Made by a program: the position numbers and the translations under genes. 64,000 bases of DNA, from positions 62,001 to 126,000 of the forward strand of contig NZ_OBMO01000012.1 in assembly GCF_900217905.1 (NCBI RefSeq), in the 5' to 3' direction. The notes under the pieces are model-generated. The model ran no database searches, was not told the origin of the DNA, and was given only the letters and a program-made list of their open reading frames with translations. How positions within the stretch are numbered: position 1 is the first letter of the stretch; the number at the start of each line of letters is the position of its first letter. This stretch comes from Alloalcanivorax xenomutans (GTDB lineage Bacteria; Pseudomonadota; Gammaproteobacteria; Pseudomonadales; Alcanivoracaceae). Shown piece by piece: positions 47,901 to 56,892 of the stretch.

Positions 47901-48125
47901 GCGCTGTTCATGACACTGGAGGATGAGACCGGCAACACCAACGTGGTGATCTGGAATGCCATTCAGGAACGGTTCCGCAAAACCCTGCTGCGCAGCCCTC
48001 TGGTGATCGTCAAAGGCACTCTGGAAATCAGTCCGGAAGGCATCGTGCACCTGATGGCGGGAGCCTTGATCGACGCCGGTGATGCGCTGCGGGAATTGAA
48101 TATCAAGTCGCGGGATTTTCGCTAA
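44991..48125 (+). CDS. dnaE2: error-prone DNA polymerase DnaE2 (ImuC)
   Basis: A 1044-residue C-family polymerase. PHP domain about 1-200 ([21 protein letters not shown]), palm with [20 protein letters not shown] (catalytic Asp pair) and [20 protein letters not shown], fingers ([15 protein letters not shown]), HhH motif and OB fold near the C-terminus ([34 protein letters not shown]). DnaE2 carries out induced mutagenesis with ImuA/ImuB. Unlike most relatives, it does not directly follow imuB: the antisense ahpD-like gene intervenes, and I see no second LexA box in front. Confidence 0.97.
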   Translation: [1044 protein letters not shown]

Positions 48126-48159
48126 GGAGGCAGCAAGAGTATCCGCCCCAAAGCAAAAA

Positions 48160-48186
48160 CCCCCGCTCAATGAGCGAGGGTTTTTG
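48160..48186. terminator. bidirectional terminator between dnaE2 and tRNA genes
   Basis: CCCCCGCTC (48160-48168) pairs with GAGCGAGGG (48172-48180), one C/A mismatch, with T5 after it on the plus strand and a run of T on the minus strand (complement of AAAAA at 48155). It ends dnaE2 on one side and the gltX/tRNA transcript on the other. Confidence 0.85.
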
Positions 48187-48189
48187 TAG

Positions 48190-48265
48190 TGGCGTCCCCT
48201 AGGGGAGTCGAACCCCTGTTACCGCCGTGAAAGGGCGGTGTCCTAGGCCACTAGACGAAGGGGAC
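48190..48265 (-). tRNA. tRNA-Glu (UUC)
   Basis: The minus strand folds as a 76-nt cloverleaf with encoded CCA: acceptor GTCCCCT/AGGGGAC, anticodon arm CCGCC-CTTTCAC-GGCGG with anticodon TTC, T-arm AGGGG-TTCGACT-CCCCT. D-loop has the extra bases common for tRNA-Glu. Four bases after the tRNA-Ala gene, same strand. Confidence 0.97.
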
Positions 48266-48270
48266 GTGTT

Positions 48271-48346
<76 letters not shown>

Positions 48347-48483
48347 AGATTGTGACCACCGGTATGTGCGTCCCGTGTGGTGCGGCGTATTCTACCCAGG
48401 GGCCCTATCCTGTCAAGCACTTAGCGGCGGTTTTTCACGGTTTTTGCCCCGTCTGTTCATCCCTTGGTCAAATTGCTGCAATC

Positions 48484-49974
48484 TTAATCAGCCCGGCGAA
48501 TCAAGGAGGCGTAGGCCTTCTCCAGCTTCTTGGTTTGCTTCTTGGAAACCCCGCCCAGCACCTCCACCGCGTGACGCAATCGCGCCCGGCTGATATCGGC
48601 GCCCAGCAATGCCATGCTGTCCACCACCGAAAAACTGGCGCTGGTGCCGGCGATGGCCACGAACACCGGGAACAGGAAGTCGCGGATTTTCACATCCAGG
48701 GCATCCGCCAGGGCCTTGGCATCGGCGAACAGATTATCCCGGTTCCAACTGCGCTGAGCCTCACAGGACCAGAGGAAGAACTGCAGCCATTCCTTCATAT
48801 CCTCGGTGCTGTACTGCTTATGCTCGAAATCCTGTTCACTAATGGTGAGCATCCCGGAGAAACAGAAGCCGGCCTTGTCCACCACGTCGCTCAGCGTTTC
48901 CACCCGCTGCTTGATGTGCGGCAGCACCTGCATCACGTAGTCCCGATTGAAAGCCCAGCCCATCAGTTGTTGTAGAAACTGTTCATCGGACAGGTCCCGC
49001 AACCACTGGCCGTTGAGCCAGCTCAGCTTTTCCACATCGAACACCGGCCCGCCCAGGGACACGCGGTTGATGTCGAAAGCCGCTTCCATCTCGCTCAGAG
49101 AGAAACGCTCACGTTCATCGGGCATGGACCAGCCCATGCGACCAAGGTAGTTCACCAGCGCTTCCGGCAGGAAGCCCATGCGGCGATAGAAATTGATACT
49201 GGTGGGGTTCTTGCGCTTGCTGAGTTTGGATTTGTCCGGATTACGCAGCAGCGGCATGTGACACAGCACCGGCATGTCCCAGCCGAAATACTCATACAGC
49301 AGCTTGTGTTTCGGCGCGGAGTTCAGCCATTCCTCACCACGCAGCACATGAGTGATACCCATCAGATGGTCATCCACCACATTGGCCAGATGATAGGTGG
49401 GCAGCCCATCGGATTTCAGCAGAACCTGCGCGTCGGCCAGGGCCCAATCCAGCTCCACGGTGCCGCGCAGCATGTCCTCGATGGCGCAGCGGCCATCCTC
49501 CGGCACCCGCATGCGGATCACATAAGGCGCCCCTTCCGCTTCGCGGCGGGCCTGCTCGGCTTCATCCAGCTCAAGGTCACGGGGTTTCAACGCCCGGTTT
49601 TCACCGCTCTCCTTGATCCGGGCACGTAACGTGTCCAGTTCCTCGGCGCTGCGGTAACACTTGAAGGCGTGGCCGGCCTGAACCAATTGCTCGGCGTACT
49701 GACGGTAGATATCGCCGCGCTCACTTTGACGGTAAGGCGCGTGAGGGCCACCGACGTCCGGCCCTTCGTCCCAATCCAGCCCCAACCAGCGCAGGGAATC
49801 CAGGATCGCCTGCTCCGATTCCGCGGTGGAGCGCACCTGGTCGGTATCCTCGATCCTGAGAATGAACTGACCACCGTGCTGACGGGCAAAACAACGATTG
49901 AACAAGGCAATGTAAGCGGTGCCCACATGGGGATCGCCGGTGGGGGACGGGGCTACCCGGGTACGAACGGTCAT
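48484..49974 (-). CDS. gltX: glutamate-tRNA ligase
   Basis: A 496-residue class I synthetase charging tRNA-Glu. [20 protein letters not shown] holds the HIGH-like motif; the KMSKS-like motif is [10 protein letters not shown]; the Glu-binding and acceptor-stem blocks [20 protein letters not shown] and [15 protein letters not shown] are intact. Start at 49974 rather than 50082 because family proteins begin with this motif within ten residues. The tRNA-Ala and tRNA-Glu genes follow on the same strand, an arrangement known from Pseudomonas relatives; its own tRNA substrate is thus co-encoded. Confidence 0.97.
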   Translation of the reverse strand: MTVRTRVAPSPTGDPHVGTAYIALFNRCFARQHGGQFILRIEDTDQVRSTAESEQAILDSLRWLGLDWDEGPDVGGPHAPYRQSERGDIYRQYAEQLVQAGHAFKCYRSAEELDTLRARIKESGENRALKPRDLELDEAEQARREAEGAPYVIRMRVPEDGRCAIEDMLRGTVELDWALADAQVLLKSDGLPTYHLANVVDDHLMGITHVLRGEEWLNSAPKHKLLYEYFGWDMPVLCHMPLLRNPDKSKLSKRKNPTSINFYRRMGFLPEALVNYLGRMGWSMPDERERFSLSEMEAAFDINRVSLGGPVFDVEKLSWLNGQWLRDLSDEQFLQQLMGWAFNRDYVMQVLPHIKQRVETLSDVVDKAGFCFSGMLTISEQDFEHKQYSTEDMKEWLQFFLWSCEAQRSWNRDNLFADAKALADALDVKIRDFLFPVFVAIAGTSASFSVVDSMALLGADISRARLRHAVEVLGGVSKKQTKKLEKAYASLIRRAD

Positions 49975-50190
49975 GACAACTCCACGGCCGGAAAAAGGCG
50001 GCATTATACGGCATTTGCCGGCACGCCGACATGCTATTCGCCCGCCGCGGGCCGGTCGAACAGCGCCTTCCTCATTTGACAAAAAACGGCAACAGGAGGA
50101 CCTTTTTGTATCCGGTCCGTCTGATATTCAATCCATACTGGCCGGCTTTGACGCTGTTACTTTCTTCGCCGTAATCAAGGAGGGCCTGAA

Positions 50191-50607
50191 ATGAAAGTAC
50201 TACTGACCGCCGCGCTGCTGGTGCTGGCACCGTTCGCCACCGCCATCGAGCGCACTCCCGCGCCGCCCGAAGCCGAAGTGTATTTCATCACGCCGCAGGA
50301 CGGTGACACCGTCTCCGGGCCGGTCACCGTGAAATTCGGTCTCAAAGGCATGGGCGTGGCCCCCGCCGGCGTCACCCAGGACAATACCGGGCACCACCAC
50401 CTCCTGGTGGATCTGAAGGAGGCGGTGAACGAGGATCAGCCTCTGCCCAGTAATGACAACGTGCGCCATTTCGGCGGCGGCCAGACCGAAACCACTCTGG
50501 ATCTGCCACCGGGCGAACATACCCTGCAATTGATCATGGGCGATGCCCGCCACGTGCCGTTCGAGCCTTCCATCACCAGCGAGAAAATCACCATCACGGT
50601 GAAGTAA
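50191..50607 (+). CDS. DUF4399 periplasmic protein
   Basis: A 138-residue protein with a signal peptide (about 1-19, LLTAALLVLAPFATA). The mature domain has VYFITPQDGDTVSGPVTVKF, GVTQDNTGHHHLLVD and a C-terminal EHTLQLIMGDARHVPFEP, which define DUF4399, a small Ig-like domain; the HHH cluster suggests metal contact but no function is established. A ribosome binding site AAGGAGG lies about nine bases before the ATG. It is divergent from gltX and followed by a terminator. Confidence 0.88.
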   Translation: MKVLLTAALLVLAPFATAIERTPAPPEAEVYFITPQDGDTVSGPVTVKFGLKGMGVAPAGVTQDNTGHHHLLVDLKEAVNEDQPLPSNDNVRHFGGGQTETTLDLPPGEHTLQLIMGDARHVPFEPSITSEKITITVK

Positions 50608-50616
50608 ACCGCTGCC

Positions 50617-50652
50617 GCGGCGGGGCACTCCACCTCGCCGCTGTTTTCCTTT
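50617..50652 (+). terminator. intrinsic terminator after the DUF4399 gene
   Basis: GCGGCG-GGG (50617 on) pairs with CC-T-CGCCGC (to 50641), then TGTTTTCCTTT. Nine bases after the stop; it also separates this gene from the convergent universal stress protein gene. Confidence 0.65.
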
Positions 50653-50660
50653 CTCCGGGG

Positions 50661-51515
50661 TCAGCGCAACAGCAGGTGCGGCACCCTCGCCTCTCGCAGC
50701 ATTTCATTGGTGGTACTGCCCAGCAGGAATTCCCGGATACGGGAATGGCCGTAAGCGCCCATCACCAACAGCTCGATACCATGCTCCTGCTGATAACGAT
50801 GCAACGCCGGTTCCACCTCACCTTCCAGGATGGCGGTGAAGACCTGATGACCGCCATCGGACAAGCGCTCCCCGGCCCAGGCCAGCTCTTCGTGACGGGC
50901 ATGCTGGCCATCATCGACGGTCACCAGATGACAGTCCAGACCACGGAACAGCGGACTGGCGGCCAGCATTTCCACCCCCTTGCGGCAAGTATCACTGCCA
51001 TCGAAAGCCAGCATGATCACCCCGGGCTCGGAGAACGTCTCGGGCACTACCAGTATCGGCCGGTAGACCGCCCGGACCACCCGCTCCACGTTGTCCCCCA
51101 CTTTGGCGGACGCCCCCTGATGTTCGGTGCCCTGCCGTCCGATCACCAGCAGCCGGGTCTCGTCCTGAAGCGCCAGCAGGCTTTCCAACAGGTCGCCATG
51201 GCGTTGTTGCAACTCCGGATCGTCGATGCCTTTGTCCATCGCCCGGGCCTTGGCCGCGTCCAGCATCAACTTTCCCTGTTCCATGGCCACCCGGTTACGG
51301 CGGGCGTCCAGGTCGGCCAACTCTTCCATCAGATGTTCACGGGCGCCCAGGCTCAAGGACCCGCTCAAGTCCGTGGGCGTGCTCGGATAACGTTGCTGGT
51401 CCAGCACATGCAGCAGCTTCAGCGGCGCGTCCAGGCGCCGACTGGCCCAAACCCCGGCATCGCACACCGCGCTGGCGGCCACTGACCCATCAATACAGGC
51501 AACGACTTTGCTCAT
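50661..51515 (-). CDS. tandem universal stress protein
   Basis: A 284-residue cytosolic protein made of two UspA domains. The first starts KVVACIDGSVAASAVCDAGV and has LLVIGRQGTEHQGASAKVGD; the second starts VIMLAFDGSDTCRKGVEM and ends ELLVMGAYGHSRIREFLLGS, giving the ATP-binding G-x2-G-x9-G[ST] pattern there. AGGAA precedes the ATG at 51515. It follows the SulP transporter gene by ten bases on the same strand, an arrangement seen elsewhere for UspA/SulP pairs and suggesting regulated bicarbonate or sulfate transport (inference). Confidence 0.93.
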   Translation of the reverse strand: MSKVVACIDGSVAASAVCDAGVWASRRLDAPLKLLHVLDQQRYPSTPTDLSGSLSLGAREHLMEELADLDARRNRVAMEQGKLMLDAAKARAMDKGIDDPELQQRHGDLLESLLALQDETRLLVIGRQGTEHQGASAKVGDNVERVVRAVYRPILVVPETFSEPGVIMLAFDGSDTCRKGVEMLAASPLFRGLDCHLVTVDDGQHARHEELAWAGERLSDGGHQVFTAILEGEVEPALHRYQQEHGIELLVMGAYGHSRIREFLLGSTTNEMLREARVPHLLLR

Positions 51516-51525
51516 GTTGTTTTCC

Positions 51526-53004
51526 TCAATGTCCACCCATCAGTTTCTCCACGGCGTCCGGCTTATCGTGTACCGCGTATTTGTCCACCAGAGTGGCGCT
51601 GGCCTCATTAAGGCCGATCAGTTCCACATTGGTGCCTTCGCGGCGGAATTTGATGATCGCCTTGTCCAGTGCGCCAATAGCGGTGATATCCCAAAAATGG
51701 GCCCGATGTACATCGATGACCACTTTTTCCAGTGCCTCACGAAAATCGAAAGCATCCAGGAACTGTTCCGATGAGGTGAAAAATACCTGCCCCACCACAT
51801 GGTAGGTACGTTCGCCGGGAGCGTCCTGTTCCGAACGCACATAAAACACCCGCCCGACTTTATTGGCGTAGAACAGCGCGCTCAGCACCACGCCAACGGC
51901 AACCCCCAGGGCCAGGTTATGAGTGAGCACGGTGACCACCACGGTGGCCAGCATGACGATGGTGCTGCTGGGCGGATGGCGGCGCAGGTTCACCAGCGAT
52001 TCCCAACTGAAAGTACCGATGGACACCATGATCATCACCGCCACCAGCGCGGCCATCGGAATCCGCGACACGTGATCGCCAAGAAACACCACCAGGATCA
52101 GCAACACCACACCGGCCACCAGCGTGGACAAGCGGGTACGGCCACCGGATTTCACATTGATCATGGATTGGCCGATCATCGCGCAGCCGGCCATGCCACC
52201 GAAGAAACCGGCGACGATGTTGGCAATGCCCTGCCCCTTGCACTCGCGATTCTTATTGCTCTCGGTGTCGGTCAGTTCATCGATGATGGCGGCGGTCATC
52301 ATGGACTCCAGCAGCCCCACTATCGCCAGCGTCAGGGACACCGGAAAAATGATCTTCAGGGTTTCCAGGGTCAAAGGGATGTCCGGCAGCAGGAATACCG
52401 GCAGGCTGTCCGGCAGGTCCCCCTTGTCCCCCACGGTGGGGACGTTCCAGCCCATGGCCACGCACAACACGGTAAGACCGATGATGCAAATCAAGGGCGA
52501 AGGCACCGCTTTGGTCAACAACGGAAACAGATAAATAATCCCCAGACCGCCGATCACCAACGGATAGACCAGCCACGGCACGTCCACCAGCTCCTTGAGC
52601 TGGGCCATGAAAATCAGGATCGCCAGGGCGTTGACGAAGCCGGTGATCACCGACCGGGACACGAATCGCATCAATTGTCCCAGCTTCAGAAAGCCGGCAA
52701 CGATTTGCAGCACCCCGGCCAGAATCGTCGCCGCCAGCAGATACTGCAGGCCATGCTCCTTGACCAGAGTCACCATCACCAGCGCCATGGCGCCGGTAGC
52801 GGCGGAAATCATGCCGGGCCGGCCACCGGCGAAGGCGGTGACCACGGCAATACAGAAAGAGGCATACAGTCCCACCTTGGGATCCACCTCGGCGATGATG
52901 GAAAAGGCGATGGCCTCGGGGATCAGCGCCAGTGCCACGACAATGCCGGCGAGCACGTCCGCGCGAACATTGCTGAACCAATGCGCTTTAAGGGAAGCAA
53001 TCAT
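51526..53004 (-). CDS. SulP/SLC26-family anion transporter with STAS domain
   Basis: A 492-residue inner-membrane transporter. The first helix pair has [20 protein letters not shown], a SulP hallmark, followed by about twelve helices with [19 protein letters not shown] and [20 protein letters not shown] (the family signature near helices 8-9). The C-terminal STAS domain (about 385-490) has [20 protein letters not shown]. Its substrate (sulfate, bicarbonate or dicarboxylate) cannot be told. The 387-base gap upstream holds several small inverted repeats. Confidence 0.94.
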   Translation of the reverse strand: MIASLKAHWFSNVRADVLAGIVVALALIPEAIAFSIIAEVDPKVGLYASFCIAVVTAFAGGRPGMISAATGAMALVMVTLVKEHGLQYLLAATILAGVLQIVAGFLKLGQLMRFVSRSVITGFVNALAILIFMAQLKELVDVPWLVYPLVIGGLGIIYLFPLLTKAVPSPLICIIGLTVLCVAMGWNVPTVGDKGDLPDSLPVFLLPDIPLTLETLKIIFPVSLTLAIVGLLESMMTAAIIDELTDTESNKNRECKGQGIANIVAGFFGGMAGCAMIGQSMINVKSGGRTRLSTLVAGVVLLILVVFLGDHVSRIPMAALVAVMIMVSIGTFSWESLVNLRRHPPSSTIVMLATVVVTVLTHNLALGVAVGVVLSALFYANKVGRVFYVRSEQDAPGERTYHVVGQVFFTSSEQFLDAFDFREALEKVVIDVHRAHFWDITAIGALDKAIIKFRREGTNVELIGLNEASATLVDKYAVHDKPDAVEKLMGGH

Positions 53005-53391
53005 TAACGGAAAACCCTATGTACGTATGCAAAAAAAGACACCACAAAAGGCGGCAACAAAAATTGCCTGAAGCAATTTGGGCATAAAAACAGGCGATAA
53101 ATCGCGAATACGGGACAACGGTCCCGCGGGAACCAGAAAGTTCCGGGGATGAACACCGTCGGGCCGGCGCGAGAAGCACCTGCCGGGTGTCGGAAGATCC
53201 GCGCGCTAGGGCGGAGTCAGGCCATCAAGGATGGCGGGGGAATACGAATGCAACATGAAAATCAGACATTACCCGTCATGGAAGGCGGCGCAGTCTACCA
53301 GCCCGCGCCGGTTATGCCCACCTCGGATCCGGTTTTGCCTCACACCGGCACCGTGCGATAATGCGCCCCCTGCAGTCGTTGCCACCGTCCC
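53005..53391. other. divergent intergenic region between sulP and dusA
   Basis: No convincing gene. The 70-residue plus-strand frame at 53149 has no ribosome binding site or domain. The left part is comparatively A-rich and holds three inverted repeats: AAATTGC-CTGAA-GCAATTT near 53068, GCGAT-AA-ATCGC near 53094, and GGGAC-AACG-GTCCC near 53113. These would lie in the 5' leader of sulP. The right part is ordinary GC-rich sequence and must contain the dusA promoter. Confidence 0.5.
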
Positions 53392-54381
53392 ATGCCCACA
53401 TCCCAACGCCTTGCCCCCGGTCCCGACCGGCGCCTTTCGGTGGCGCCGATGATGGACTACACCACCCGCGACTACCGTTATCTGGCACGGCTGATCAGCC
53501 GTCATACGCTGCTGTATACGGAAATGGTGGTGGCCCAGGCGGTGATCCATGGCGACCGCGAGCGGCTGCTGGGTTTTGACGACGCCGAGCACCCGGTGGC
53601 GGTGCAGCTCGGCGGCAGCGATCCGGCCCAGTTGGCGGAAGCCGCGCGGATCTGCGCCGACTACGGCTACGACGAGATCAATCTGAACGTGGGCTGTCCC
53701 TCGGACCGGGTGCAGCAAGGCAAGATTGGCGCGGTGCTGATGGCCGAGCCGGATCTGGTGGCCCGCTGCGTGGAGGCCATGGCCCGGGTCAGCCCGGTGC
53801 CGGTCACGGTGAAGACCCGCATTGGTATCGATGATCAGGACGACTATCCGTTCCTGCAACGCTTCGTCGCCCGCATGGACGCCGCCGGCTGCCGCAGCCT
53901 GACCATCCACGCCCGCAAGGCCATCCTCAGCGGCCTGTCGCCGAAGGAAAACCGGGAAATTCCCCCGCTGATCTATGAACGGGCCTATGCCATCAAGCAG
54001 GCCTTCCCACATCTTGAGATCATTCTCAACGGCGGCCTGCGCGATTTGCCTTCCGTGCTGCACCATCTGGATCAGGTGGATGGTCTGATGATAGGCCGGG
54101 AAGCCTACGGCAACCCCTGGTGCCTGGCCGGTCTGGACGCCACCGTGTTCGGTGATCCCGCGCCCCAACCGGATCGTCATCAGGTGGCACGGGCCTTCCT
54201 CTCTTATCTGGAGCAGCGCTACGCGGGAGGCTGTCATCCCAAGCACGTGCTGCGCCACGCCCTGAACCTGTTCCAGGGCCAGCCCGGAGCCCGCGCCTAC
54301 CGCCGTCATCTGAGCGAGAACATGCACCAGGCGGATACCACCCCAAAGGTGTTCGAGGAAGCGCTGGCGCTGGTGGGTTAG
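53392..54381 (+). CDS. dusA: tRNA-dihydrouridine(20/20a) synthase DusA
   Basis: A 329-residue FMN enzyme reducing U20/U20a in tRNA. The FMN site begins SVAPMMDYTTRDYRYLARLI; EINLNVGCPSDRVQQGKIGA contains the catalytic Cys of the CPS motif; TIHARKAILSGLSPKENREI and ILNGGLRDLPSV match DusA and set it apart from DusB/C. The C-terminal helical domain has HPKHVLRHALNLFQG. Length is typical. The first ATG has no clear ribosome binding site. Confidence 0.96.
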   Translation: MPTSQRLAPGPDRRLSVAPMMDYTTRDYRYLARLISRHTLLYTEMVVAQAVIHGDRERLLGFDDAEHPVAVQLGGSDPAQLAEAARICADYGYDEINLNVGCPSDRVQQGKIGAVLMAEPDLVARCVEAMARVSPVPVTVKTRIGIDDQDDYPFLQRFVARMDAAGCRSLTIHARKAILSGLSPKENREIPPLIYERAYAIKQAFPHLEIILNGGLRDLPSVLHHLDQVDGLMIGREAYGNPWCLAGLDATVFGDPAPQPDRHQVARAFLSYLEQRYAGGCHPKHVLRHALNLFQGQPGARAYRRHLSENMHQADTTPKVFEEALALVG

Positions 54382-54489
54382 GTCGGACGCCGGACGTCAG
54401 ACATCGCCCCCTTTTCCCACTGGCAAGAACCTTCCTGGGTTCTTATGCTCTAAGCCTCACTCACTTGTTTTTGGTTAATGGGACGGATC

Positions 54490-55446
54490 ATGGCGAATCA
54501 GCGGCAGCAACTGGAGCAATGGACCACCGTGGTGGCGGACACCGGCGATATGGAGATGATCGCCGCCCTGGCCCCCTGTGACGCCACCACCAACCCCTCT
54601 TTGCTGTTGGCGGCGGCGCGGGACAGCCGCTATCAGTCCCTGCTGACCCAGGCCCGGAGTCTGGCCACGGAGATGGGCCGTGGCCACGACCTGACCTGGT
54701 GCAGTGACGCCTACGCCTGTCTTGCCGGACAAGCGGTGCTGGAGCACGTTCCAGGGCTGGTTTCCACCGAGGTCGACGCCCGCCTGTCCTTTGACACCCG
54801 CGCCACGGTGGAGCGGGCTCGGCGGCTGATGGCGCTGTACCGGGAACTGGATGTGGACCCGGATCGCATCCTGATCAAAATCGCCGCCACCTGGGAAGGC
54901 ATCGAGGCTGCCCGTATCCTCGAAGAGGAAGGTACCCGCTGCAATCTGACCCTGGTGTTCTCCCTGGCCCAGGCCCTGGCCGCCGCCGAAGCCGGCACCA
55001 CGCTGATCTCCCCGTTCGTCGGCCGGATCCAGGACTGGCATGTCAAACGCGGCCTCGACATCCAGCACATCGACGACGATCCCGGCGTGCAGTCGGTATG
55101 CGGCATTTTCCGCACGCTCAAGGCTCGGGGACTGGAAACCATCGTCATGGGCGCCAGCTTCCGCAACGCCGATCAAATCCGCGCCCTGGCCGGCTGTGAC
55201 CGTCTCACCATCAGCCCGGCCCTGCTGGAAACCCTGGCCGCCGACGAGAACCCGTTGACCCAGGCCCTGGACGCCGCCGACGTGGAACCGGACGAAGACT
55301 GGACACCGATCAGCGAGGCGGGCTTCCGCTGGGCGCTGAATCAGGACCCCATGGCCAACGACCTGCTCAGTGACGGCATCCGCCGCTTCGCCGCGGATCA
55401 GGTCGCACTGGAAACTCTGTTAAGCGAAGAGGAACGTGCCGCGTGA
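54490..55446 (+). CDS. tal: transaldolase
   Basis: A 318-residue cytosolic enzyme of the non-oxidative pentose phosphate pathway. ATTNPSLLLAAA opens the barrel; LSFDTRATVERARRLM, and the Schiff-base Lys in RILIKIAATWEGIEAARILE, then FVGRIQDWHVK and VMGASFRNADQIRALAGCD are class I transaldolase motifs. The ATG at 54490 has GGGACGG before it; the one at 54478 has none. Its stop overlaps the next start (GTGA). Confidence 0.96.
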   Translation: MANQRQQLEQWTTVVADTGDMEMIAALAPCDATTNPSLLLAAARDSRYQSLLTQARSLATEMGRGHDLTWCSDAYACLAGQAVLEHVPGLVSTEVDARLSFDTRATVERARRLMALYRELDVDPDRILIKIAATWEGIEAARILEEEGTRCNLTLVFSLAQALAAAEAGTTLISPFVGRIQDWHVKRGLDIQHIDDDPGVQSVCGIFRTLKARGLETIVMGASFRNADQIRALAGCDRLTISPALLETLAADENPLTQALDAADVEPDEDWTPISEAGFRWALNQDPMANDLLSDGIRRFAADQVALETLLSEEERAA

Positions 55447-55880
55447 ATTGGATTGCCCGCCTGTTCGAACCCCAGACCACCCGGGAACCGGTCACGGAAC
55501 TGGATTTGCACCGGGCCGCCGCCGCCCTGCTGCTGGAAGTGGCGCGCACCGACGGCCGCATTGATGATCGCGAAAAACAAAGCCTGTTCAAGGCGGTGCG
55601 CCAACGCTGGCAATTGGACAGCGACGAACTGGAAGAGATTGTCGCCGAGCTGCATGAGCGGGTGGAAGGCGCCACCGATCTGTATGAATTCACCAGTCCG
55701 TTGCGCGAGCATTGGGGCCCGGAACCCCGGGCCCGTCTGATCGAGGACATGTGGGCCGTGGCCGCCGCCGATGGCAAGGTGGACGTGTACGAAGAGCATT
55801 TGATCCGCCGCGTGGCGGACCTGCTCTACGTGTCTCACGGCGATTACATTCGAGCCAAACTCGCTGCCACCGGCGAATAG
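55443..55880 (+). CDS. TerB-like protein
   Basis: A 145-residue all-helical cytosolic protein. Two repeats of the TerB type are seen: LLLEVARTDGRIDDREKQSL and MWAVAAADGKVDVYEEHLI, each with the A(x)DGxxxxxE acidic signature thought to bind metal. GTG start overlaps the transaldolase stop, with GAGGAA about nine bases upstream. Despite the tellurite-resistance name, most such single genes have no tested role. Confidence 0.87.
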   Translation: MNWIARLFEPQTTREPVTELDLHRAAAALLLEVARTDGRIDDREKQSLFKAVRQRWQLDSDELEEIVAELHERVEGATDLYEFTSPLREHWGPEPRARLIEDMWAVAAADGKVDVYEEHLIRRVADLLYVSHGDYIRAKLAATGE

Positions 55881-55893
55881 TGACCCGCGCGGA

Positions 55894-56892
55894 TCACCAT
55901 TGCGGTTCTGATTCCGTCCCCTGTTCCTCCGCCGGCGCCGCTTGCCCTTCGGCCTTCGGCGCCGGTCCCGGCACCCGGCTCAGCCCTTCCCCCTTCATGC
56001 GCTGAGTGATGTAGAAATTGCGAAGGAAGGTGTAGCGGTCGCCGATAATGTTGCGCTCCAGGTCAAGCAGATCGGCGCGTAGATCCACCGCGTAAACCGC
56101 GCTGAAGATGAGACGGTCCGTGGTGTCTTCCAGCAAATAGTGAGACAGCCGCATATAGTCTTCCGGCCAGATAGTGGCGGCGTCCCGGACCGTGGACGGG
56201 CCGAACAGCGGCAATACCAGATAAGGACCGGAGTCCACGCCCCAACGCGCCAGCGTCAAGCCCAGATCGGTCTTGTGTTTCGGAATGTCCAGCTCCGACG
56301 CCACGTCGAACAGGCCGGCCAGCCCCAGCGTGGTATTCACCGAGAAGCGGCCGAAATTATCCCGCGCCTGTCCCCAGCGCCACTGGAGCACATTGTTCAA
56401 GCCGCTGCGGAAATCCTGCAGGTTGGCGAAAAAACGCGTGAAGGTATCGTCCAGCCATTGCGGAGTAATGAATCGATAGCCCTTGGCCGCCGGCTTCAGC
56501 GCGTAACGATCCACGAACTCATTGAAGCCGAACATTTTGCGGTTGAAGCCCTCCCAGGGATCGATCTCCTCCCAGTCCATGGCAGGGCCGGCAAAGGGAT
56601 CATCCAGGTCACCGGAACCGGAGGCGGCCCAGTCATCGCCGCCGTCGCCCCAGCCATCATCCTCGGCCGGAGGGCTTTCCCCCCAATCGTCCCCGCCATC
56701 AACAGCGGTGGCATTGGCGGGCAAGGCGTCCGGAGCGTCATCAACGGTGTTTTCCACGGCGCCTTGTTCGGCATCAGCGGTACTCACCGCCTCCGGCGGC
56801 GCCAACGGCGCCCGGGCTTCGCTGTCATCCCGGGGCGTCTGCGCACACCCAACCACCAGGCCAGCGAAAGCCAGCAGAATCCATTTACGCAC
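55894..56892 (-). CDS. mlaA: MlaA (VacJ) outer-membrane lipoprotein with long acidic linker
   Basis: A 332-residue lipoprotein of the Mla pathway, which removes phospholipids from the outer leaflet of the outer membrane. GTG start at 56892 with AGAGGA before it; lipobox LVVGC gives lipid-modified Cys16. The MlaA domain (about 103-310) has WEGFNRKMFGFNEFVDRYAL, RFFANLQDFRSGLNNVLQW, GRFSVNTTLGLAGLFDVASE and GVDSGPYLVLPLFGPSTVRD. Between Cys16 and the domain lies an unusual linker of about 85 residues, rich in Asp, Gly, Trp and Ala (DDGWGDGGDDWAASGSGD), far longer than in E. coli MlaA. Confidence 0.94.
   Translation of the reverse strand: MRKWILLAFAGLVVGCAQTPRDDSEARAPLAPPEAVSTADAEQGAVENTVDDAPDALPANATAVDGGDDWGESPPAEDDGWGDGGDDWAASGSGDLDDPFAGPAMDWEEIDPWEGFNRKMFGFNEFVDRYALKPAAKGYRFITPQWLDDTFTRFFANLQDFRSGLNNVLQWRWGQARDNFGRFSVNTTLGLAGLFDVASELDIPKHKTDLGLTLARWGVDSGPYLVLPLFGPSTVRDAATIWPEDYMRLSHYLLEDTTDRLIFSAVYAVDLRADLLDLERNIIGDRYTFLRNFYITQRMKGEGLSRVPGPAPKAEGQAAPAEEQGTESEPQW

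Noticed and set aside
53149-53361. 70-residue plus-strand frame before dusA
   Set aside because: No ribosome binding site and no family features; left as intergenic.
54425-54444. AAGAACC/GGTTCTT hairpin between dusA and tal as a terminator
   Set aside because: Stem is short and AT-rich and no T-run follows; could be chance.
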